Source of the DNA: Karalla daura
Lineage: Eukaryota > Chordata > Actinopteri > Chaetodontiformes > Leiognathidae
Direction of reading: 5' to 3'
DNA: 64,000 nucleotides
NCBI GenBank assembly: GCA_029224185.1
Contig: CM055205.1
Location: 11,917,319 to 11,981,318 of the forward strand
The notes beneath the pieces are model-generated. The model searched no databases and was not told the DNA's origin. It saw nothing but the letters and a program-made list of their open reading frames with translations. Position 1 is the first letter of the stretch. The number at the start of each line of letters is the position of its first letter. Made by a program: the position numbers and the translations under genes. Of this stretch, positions 58,301-64,000 are shown piece after piece.

Positions 58301-61300
58301 CTGCGTCTGTGCGTGTCAGGTCAGAATCAGCAAATAAATGAACCCTGTCTGCCCTACAGTGTGTCTTTATTTGACCCTTTGCTCCTGTATTTCTTAATTT
58401 TTTTCACAAATGATGAGAAAATAATGCTGAACACCAACAAAGTGGGACATGTGGATATGCGCGTACATTTTGTTGCTTGTTGTTTCTCACTTGTGGTTCT
58501 TTAAACCCACAGAAGATGTAGTGGATCATTAGCTTGTTAGCTCTCAGATGTGAGATGAGCGCAGCAATAAATTGGGAGGACTGGCACTGAGCGTGCCAGT
58601 GTACCAATGCCACCACAAATTAAAATAAATGCATTTTGCAATGATAATCACCTCCCTTCCCTTTTTTTCTTTCTTCTTGCAAGCAAGTGCACTTTGGAAC
58701 TGTTCTCCATGAGCCCCAACATGCAACGCTCCTATTTGTCATTCGTGCTTGTGCTTGAGCAGAGATCAGATAGGATTTAAACCAACACCCCCCTTTTCAA
58801 CTCCTGTGGCGATCTGTGTGGATGGATCCAAGTGAGGATTAACGACCTACAAGAGCATGCTGAGAGACTTCCTGTCAAACAGCGGTCGCCCGCAGAGGCT
58901 CAGAAAGGACAGCCGAGCCAGTGTTTATTACCGTGAAGGTGTTGTGCCGTTGCTTTTCACGCTCCCCCTCTTTCCCTCCCTTCCATCTGATTCACCTTTT
59001 TGTTTTCCTCTCATAAAAACATATCTGGGTTTCAATCTCCCTCTACCTCTCTTTGTGCGACTCCTCCTCCGTCTGCCTCTGTCTGCTCATCCCAGGATAC
59101 CTAGCAGGAGGAGGCAAACACTCCTCCCCCACCAGCCAAAAGTCTAATGTCAATTTAGCCACCCGCCAATCAAAACCGTAGGATGCAGCACGAGAGGCTG
59201 TGTGTTTGTGTGTGAGTCTGTGCGTGTGTGTGGTCAGATTATTTCAAGCCAGACAAAGGAACTCCCGAAGAGGCTGCGAGGCCGATGAAAACATATAAAT
59301 ATTGGATTTTACATGAAGAATACATTAGATTAGACTATTAATAGCTTCCATCACCACCTACTGTCATATTTGTTATGTTTGGGTCTTAAACTCTGAGTTA
59401 TTTGCTTCTTAATCCTTCCTCGCCTCTAGCGCCTTACACACCACCATATGGCTTGTGCTTACCTGGTACCACCTGTGTGTGTTTGTGTGTGTGGGTGTGT
59501 GTGTGTCTTTCTCACCCACGCCCACACTGAGTCCTACCTGCTGGTCGAGGTGTCGGAGTTGACCTCTGGTCTCCTCTGCTTTAGCTGCCAGCTCCGCTGT
59601 GCTGATCTGCAGCATATCTGTGATGCAAATGAACAAAGTTACAAATCACTCCGCGCCGCCCAACAGCTTCAGCCACAAAGAGACAGCCGGCAGTAACTGC
59701 GATGGGGGGAATGTGGAGAAATACTACAGGCTCCGACAGAAGGTGCAGATCCACATCAATCAGCCTCGTTACACAAAGGCGCCGCAGGGATTTGGATCTG
59801 AGCATTTCTCATTTCTCGGGATCGGGGAGAAGTTTAAGGGATCGTAAATGGTGTTTGGTCATTTCTGAGAGGTAAACCGCTGCTCAGCGGAGGACGCCAG
59901 GACCTGTGGCAGATGCTGAGGCACTGATTGGTTCGTTGATGGGACAACTTTGGCTGGTGGAGAAGGAGAAGGCCAAGGACTTCTCTGTGCCCTCGCTGTC
60001 CTCGGTACCGTCCACTATCCTGCAGAGACAGACAGAGAGAGGAGAGTGTTGGAAGGCGTGCAAAGATGCCATTATTAGGAAAACACAAACATGTTCAAAT
60101 GATGATTGGATTATTCCAATATGTAAACAGACACAACCCTTCTGTCAATAAATGAACCAGCCTCATCCTTTAGCTTAGTTTATCTTAAAGTGTGAAGACA
60201 GATGAAGACCAGCGCTTCAAGAAAACTGATTAGATGGGCTGGAGTAGCAAGCAGAGGTGGGTAGTTGGATGTTGGCAAAACTTTCTAAAAAAGTGAGGGA
60301 GCAACAGTATCTGATTTATATCCCTCTCATAACAAGACAATACAGTGTCCTGTCTGAGGTGTGCGGCACACACACTGTGCCGAGGGCGGACAGAAATAGC
60401 CACAGCACTGAGTCACAGTCACAGGCCTCCACATGCAGACAAATGGATGGGCGTCACATTCACCTGGGGCTGAGGTTGGAGGGGTCTAGCGTGGCGAGAG
60501 TCATTTCCTGTATCTTCCTCTGAGACCTCCTGGAGCTCTGTCCCGTGCTCTTCTGGCCGCCTCGGCTCAGCGGAGACTTCCCGCCCGTGTTCCTGAGGCT
60601 CACAGGCTGCTTCTGCTCCAGTGACAGAGACACGGACATGGCCTCGTCTTCCTCCTCCTCCTCCTCCTCCCCCACCTCGTGCTCCCCCTGAGCCTCCATG
60701 ATGGGCGGATATCCCTGAACCAGTCGTCCGTTTCTTCCCAACCCGGACTTGGAAATAAAACAGAAAAATGAAGAATACCATCTGTAAGTTGAGGGTATTA
60801 TGAAATGACTTGACATTTTAGAGATTATATAACTGCGGAACGAGCAGAGAAGTGATGTGACATTAAAATCATGTTGATTTTAGTCATTTATATGAGCTGC
60901 AAATATTAAATTCTGTCTTTTCTTTTTTAAAGATTGATTCTTCTTTGATCCATCGTCTGAAGCGGCTGAACCAAGGAAACAGAGCTGCAAATGATAAAAT
61001 ATTCAACCATAATCGATTGGTCTTAATATTTTCTTGTTTCTTTCGTCCTCTTGTGACAAAATCAAATCTTGATAATGTGAGAACAAAAAACAAAGGCATT
61101 TTCTTGCCCTTTGTTAACATTAAACATTTTAACCATTTTTGCATCATCTTATAAACCAAACAACTAATTGACATATCAACACAGATGAATCAACTATGAA
61201 AATAACGGTTTGTTGCCGCGTTGAGCTACAAACTAATGTCTTGACCTGCACAGAACAGGCCACTCAGCTGATTTTCCTTTTACCAATGATGACTGGATCA

Positions 61301-63283
61301 GCACTTTGAGCTGAAACTGTGACCCGTGGAAAGACGAAGGCGACGCCGTTTAATCTGTGTCACAGGCCCGTGTTCCCCTCTATCACAGGCCGCAGCTGTG
61401 CTAAATCACCTCAGCCATAAGAGGAGAATGTAATCAGGTAATACCAGTGATAATCGTCACATTAACCTATTGATTGCCCAACTCTCACGGAGCAACCCTG
61501 GTGCCAGGTCAATGGGCTCAACAGCAGCATTGATTTTCCCGAAAAAAAATGTGACTACAGATGATTATATTATTGTTTTTTTTTGTGCCGAGTCTCAGCG
61601 TTGGAAGGTCGACCTGAGAGCGCGTGGAGCGTTTCATCGCCCTCTATATTGGAGCAGCTGCAAGTGAAAGAGTGCTAACTCATTCCTTGGGAGAATTGAT
61701 CTCCCTCCACCCTTGACCTCCCATGCTAAAAAAAAAAAAGAAAGAGGAATCGTTAAGTCCACAAGAGTGATTGAGTCCATTATCGGTGTTGGAGGTCCAC
61801 TGCTGGGTCGCCCTGCAGACTTTTCATAGGGATAGAAAAATTGATCTGCGGTGAGACGTTAATTGGAGTTCCATTATTCTCTATAGTCGGCTGATTAAAA
61901 CATCGTGGGCTGGCGTCAACAAACGCGGTGAGGGAGATTGGCATCTTTAGAGTTTAGAGAGTCTGTCACAGGAAGTGTTTGTGAGAGTTTGTGGCTTGTT
62001 ACCTGGGTGTCCAGAGCTGTTGTTGACAGTCTGGCCTTAACCTGGAGGACAGCCAGAAAGACAATATGCAGTAAATGAACTGTATAGGACAGAGCAATCA
62101 AGACATGCCCTGTTTTTTTCCCCTTTAAAATTACTGAGGGGCCATTGCTCAGCAGTTTATATATATATATAAACCAATCATAGGAAATAATTCACCTCGG
62201 CTCACTGGTACTATTGGGTTACACAGCACAGCAATAATCCAACAGCAAACCCTCCAAACAACCTCCAAACACATCGTCTGTCCTGAGCTCGCTCCTTCCT
62301 CCTATCTCCACTTTAACTCCTGAGATGTGGGCTGCACCTCTTCACATTGGCTTCACCTAAAAGCCCTGCAGCGAATGTGTGTGTCTCAGTGAGTGTGCAT
62401 GAGTGTGTGTGTGTGTGTGAGTGTGAGAGTGGGCCAGTGGCGTTTGGGCAGGAGAGACAGAAACACCTGACTGTAATTACAGCAGCAGAGCTCCTGCAAG
62501 TTCCCTAGCTATTTTCGCTCTCTCTCTCTCTCTTTTTCTCTCTCTCCTCTCTCTCTCTCTCACACACATACACACACACACACACACACGCACACACACA
62601 CTCTTTTCTCCAGCCACCATTCAAGTCCACTTCCGACCCTCTCATCTCCAGCTTCACACACTTCTCGTTTTTGCACATTATTGCAGTGTGTTGATTCATT
62701 ATCCACAGAAATTGGCAAATGTGTATAAAGAGCTTGCTACACACTCTGTTCTGTGTGCTTATGTATGTGTAGGGCTCATTAATTTCTGTGTTATTTTCCC
62801 AAATACCCAAAAAGATGGATTCATTTAGATTATGAAAACAAGACTACAAAGTTTGGACCAAAACGTTAATAATATAATAATAAAAAAACTATCTGCTGAC
62901 AAAAAAAGAAAGACTGTGGCTTTAGATTAATTTTGTCTATGTCTTTAAGGGACTAGTGCTTATTTAAGATCTCATTAATGTAAACCTCCCCTACCTCTGG
63001 CAGCAGGAAGCAGCTGACAGACAGTAAAATAACTGAAGGTAGCATCAGTACAACTAGGATGGACCTACGTGTGTCTCGTGGCCCTCCCTCAGGTTGTAGG
63101 TGAGGTCCTGCTGGATGTCCTGGACGAAGTGGTGCGAGTACTCCGGGTACAGGTCCAGCACCTCGTACAGCCCCCTCAGGTTGACGCACTGCAGGTCGCA
63201 GTAGGTCAACGCTTTCACGTCAGCATTGGTTTTTATCACTCGGTCGTCTAGGGACAGATTCGCTCCGATCAAGTCTCCTTTAC
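54644..63283 (-). CDS. kcnh8: Elk-type voltage-gated K+ channel, 3' part (six exons, runs off window)
   Basis: C-terminal 441 codons or so of a KCNH (Elk) potassium channel alpha subunit. Minus-strand exons: 63283-63069, 62041-62003, 60747-60464, 60019-59904, 59617-59538, 55234-54644. Phases agree at every junction. The first encodes the end of the cyclic-nucleotide-binding-homology domain (GKGDLIGANLS, IKTNADVKALTYCDLQC, LDLYPEYSHHF, LTYNLREGHE), very close to human KCNH8. Next come an acidic stretch (seven Glu), LSPRIVDGTED, a coiled coil beginning KAEETRGQL, and a Pro/Ser-rich tail. Human KCNH8 shares HES/T.., LSPRIVDG and KAEET in the same order. The voltage sensor and pore exons lie to the right, outside the window. 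galnt15 nearby fits human 3p25-p24. A kcnh4-like paralogue is less likely. Confidence 0.87.
55237..55329 (+). repeat. (CA)n microsatellite at kcnh8 last-exon acceptor
   Basis: Reads as (TG)n on the kcnh8 strand and begins within a few bases of the last-exon 3' splice site, where a pyrimidine tract is expected. Confidence 0.95.
55420..55645 (-). repeat. Dispersed fish repeat with internal (CA)n in a kcnh8 intron
   Basis: TTTAGAGTTTCCAATTGGCC, ACATGCATGCAGAAGGAAAC, AAAGAAAACCCATGTAGACA and GGGGAACATGCAAATGCG match the same family, with a (CA)n expansion at 55470-55499. Confidence 0.6.
59538..59617 (-). CDS. kcnh8: kcnh8 exon (coiled-coil start)
   Basis: An 80-nt exon encoding DMLQISTAELAAKAEETRGQ and LRHLDQQ, the start of the C-terminal coiled coil. 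The upstream acceptor CATCACAG is chosen for phase; a second CTGCAG 11 nt downstream would break the frame. Confidence 0.83.
59904..60019 (-). CDS. kcnh8: kcnh8 exon (RIVDG segment)
   Basis: A 116-nt exon encoding RIVDGTEDSEGTEKSLAFSF and a Ser-rich end. The acceptor is GTCTCTGCAG. The donor GTCCTG is weak but is the one giving the phase 1 needed by the next exon. Confidence 0.82.
60464..60747 (-). CDS. kcnh8: kcnh8 exon (acidic region)
   Basis: A 284-nt exon encoding SGLGRNGRLVQGYPPIMEA, a run of seven Glu from a (GAG)n repeat, Ser/Arg-rich sequence and the end TLDPSNLSP. The acceptor is TTATTTCCAAG and the donor GTGAAT, in phase 2. Confidence 0.88.
62003..62041 (-). CDS. kcnh8: kcnh8 39-nt microexon
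   Basis: A 39-nt phase 0-0 exon encoding VKARLSTTALDTQ. It aligns with human VISRLSNKSMVSQ directly after the HES/HET segment. The acceptor is GTCCTCCAG and the donor GTAACA. Confidence 0.8.
62518..62602 (+). repeat. Compound (CT)n(CA)n microsatellite in a kcnh8 intron
   Basis: CT run followed by a CA run with single-base interruptions. Confidence 0.9.
63069..63283 (-). CDS. kcnh8: kcnh8 exon (end of CNBH domain)
   Basis: A 215-nt exon beginning in phase 1 (GKGDLIGANLSLDDRVIKT) and ending in phase 0 at GTAGGT. It covers the last strand and helix of the cyclic-nucleotide-binding-homology domain and the C-linker-proximal tail. Confidence 0.93.
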
Positions 63284-64000
63284 CTGTTCAGAGGCAGACG
63301 CAGACGAGCTGGGTCAGGACAAGGGGTCAGGTTGCTGTCTTACAGGGGTTAAAAGGGTTGAGGGTGCACACAACACATTTCACATCTTCCATTTGATGAA
63401 TAACGGGAGGGCACCTCCATGTTGTCATGGCCTTCTGACAAAGAAAAATAAAACTCAGACAGACTGATGGGTCAATTAATGGGAATAAAAGCCGTCACTT
63501 CCTAATAAGCCATCAACGATTTCTATGAAAGATCTTAGATCTGGCAAGTGTGCGGTTGCACATATGTCATAGAAACGGAGTGGTGTTTCTCTAAAGGGGT
63601 GAAATGATCTAGAAAGCTGTAGTGACACATTAATATGGCACGAGTATCTTTATAAGTTAATCTCATTGCCGCGGCTGGAAGTTTGGTTTTGACTTGTTGC
63701 CGCGTTCTTTGAACTGGCGCCACCAAGGCTCATATCTGTGGCGAACACGAGGAAATAAAATTAGCATCAAAACAGCCGCTCCTCCATCATTTAAGGTCAC
63801 TGTAATTAAGGCGTTAATTAAAGCTGGGGCTGCTGGAAACTCAAACCTCTTCCAGCAGATGTTGACAGCCAGCTCTGACATCCTGTTCTCACAGCATGCG
63901 GTAACACTTAAGCATCTCCTGGTCAGACTGATGTCGGGTCCCGATAAGAACAGGCAATCATCTAAATGCTGTTTATGGAGTATTGTCTATTAGGTGCCAC
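63284..64000. other. kcnh8: kcnh8 intron, right edge
   Basis: I searched the minus strand for the preceding CNBH exon and saw none. The sequence appears to be intron continuing past the window. Confidence 0.6.

Overview
The window looks like nuclear chromosomal DNA of a bony fish, most likely a percomorph teleost. Compact multi-exon genes of vertebrate families, GT-AG introns, many (CA)n, (GA)n and (TCTA)n microsatellites and degenerate copies of dispersed repeats typical of fish genomes support this. The species call is inference. No bacterial, phage or CRISPR features are visible.

Layout. (1) 1-2690: gene-free and repeat-rich, with a (TCTA)n tract of about 167 bp. (2) 2690-24530, plus strand: complete igf2bp3, with promoter/5'UTR region, 16 coding exons (608 codons when all are included) and a roughly 3.2 kb 3'UTR carrying five let-7 seed matches. 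(3) 24865-32040, minus strand: complete gpnmb in 12 coding exons (about 616 or 623 aa, depending on a donor choice), lying tail to tail with igf2bp3. (4) 32041-37211: spacer between the divergent gpnmb and galnt15 genes, with candidate MITF/TFEB sites and old repeats. (5) 37212-43699, plus strand: complete galnt15 in 10 coding exons (640 aa), including one GC-AG intron. (6) 43700-54643: about 11 kb without a supported gene, holding microsatellites and a decayed L1-type LINE. (7) 54644-63283, minus strand: the six 3'-terminal coding exons of an Elk-family voltage-gated potassium channel, best matched to kcnh8. The channel pore and voltage sensor lie beyond the right edge.

The genes do not form a pathway. 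igf2bp3 encodes a cytoplasmic RNA-binding protein, gpnmb a melanosomal/lysosomal membrane glycoprotein, galnt15 a Golgi O-glycosyltransferase-family protein and kcnh8 a neuronal-type potassium channel. The arrangement itself is informative: in human, IGF2BP3 and GPNMB are on 7p15 and GALNT15 and KCNH8 are on 3p25-p24, so the window spans a junction between two blocks that are separate in human.

Exon boundaries were derived by hand from splice consensus, reading-frame continuity and remembered human family sequences. They agree in phase throughout, but no alignment or transcript data were available. I found no convincing undescribed system. The most interesting items are splice-level: a 69-nt extra igf2bp3 exon followed by a tandem acceptor, a GC-AG intron, a 39-nt kcnh8 microexon and a (TG)n tract abutting the kcnh8 last-exon acceptor. 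The let-7 cluster is the other notable item.
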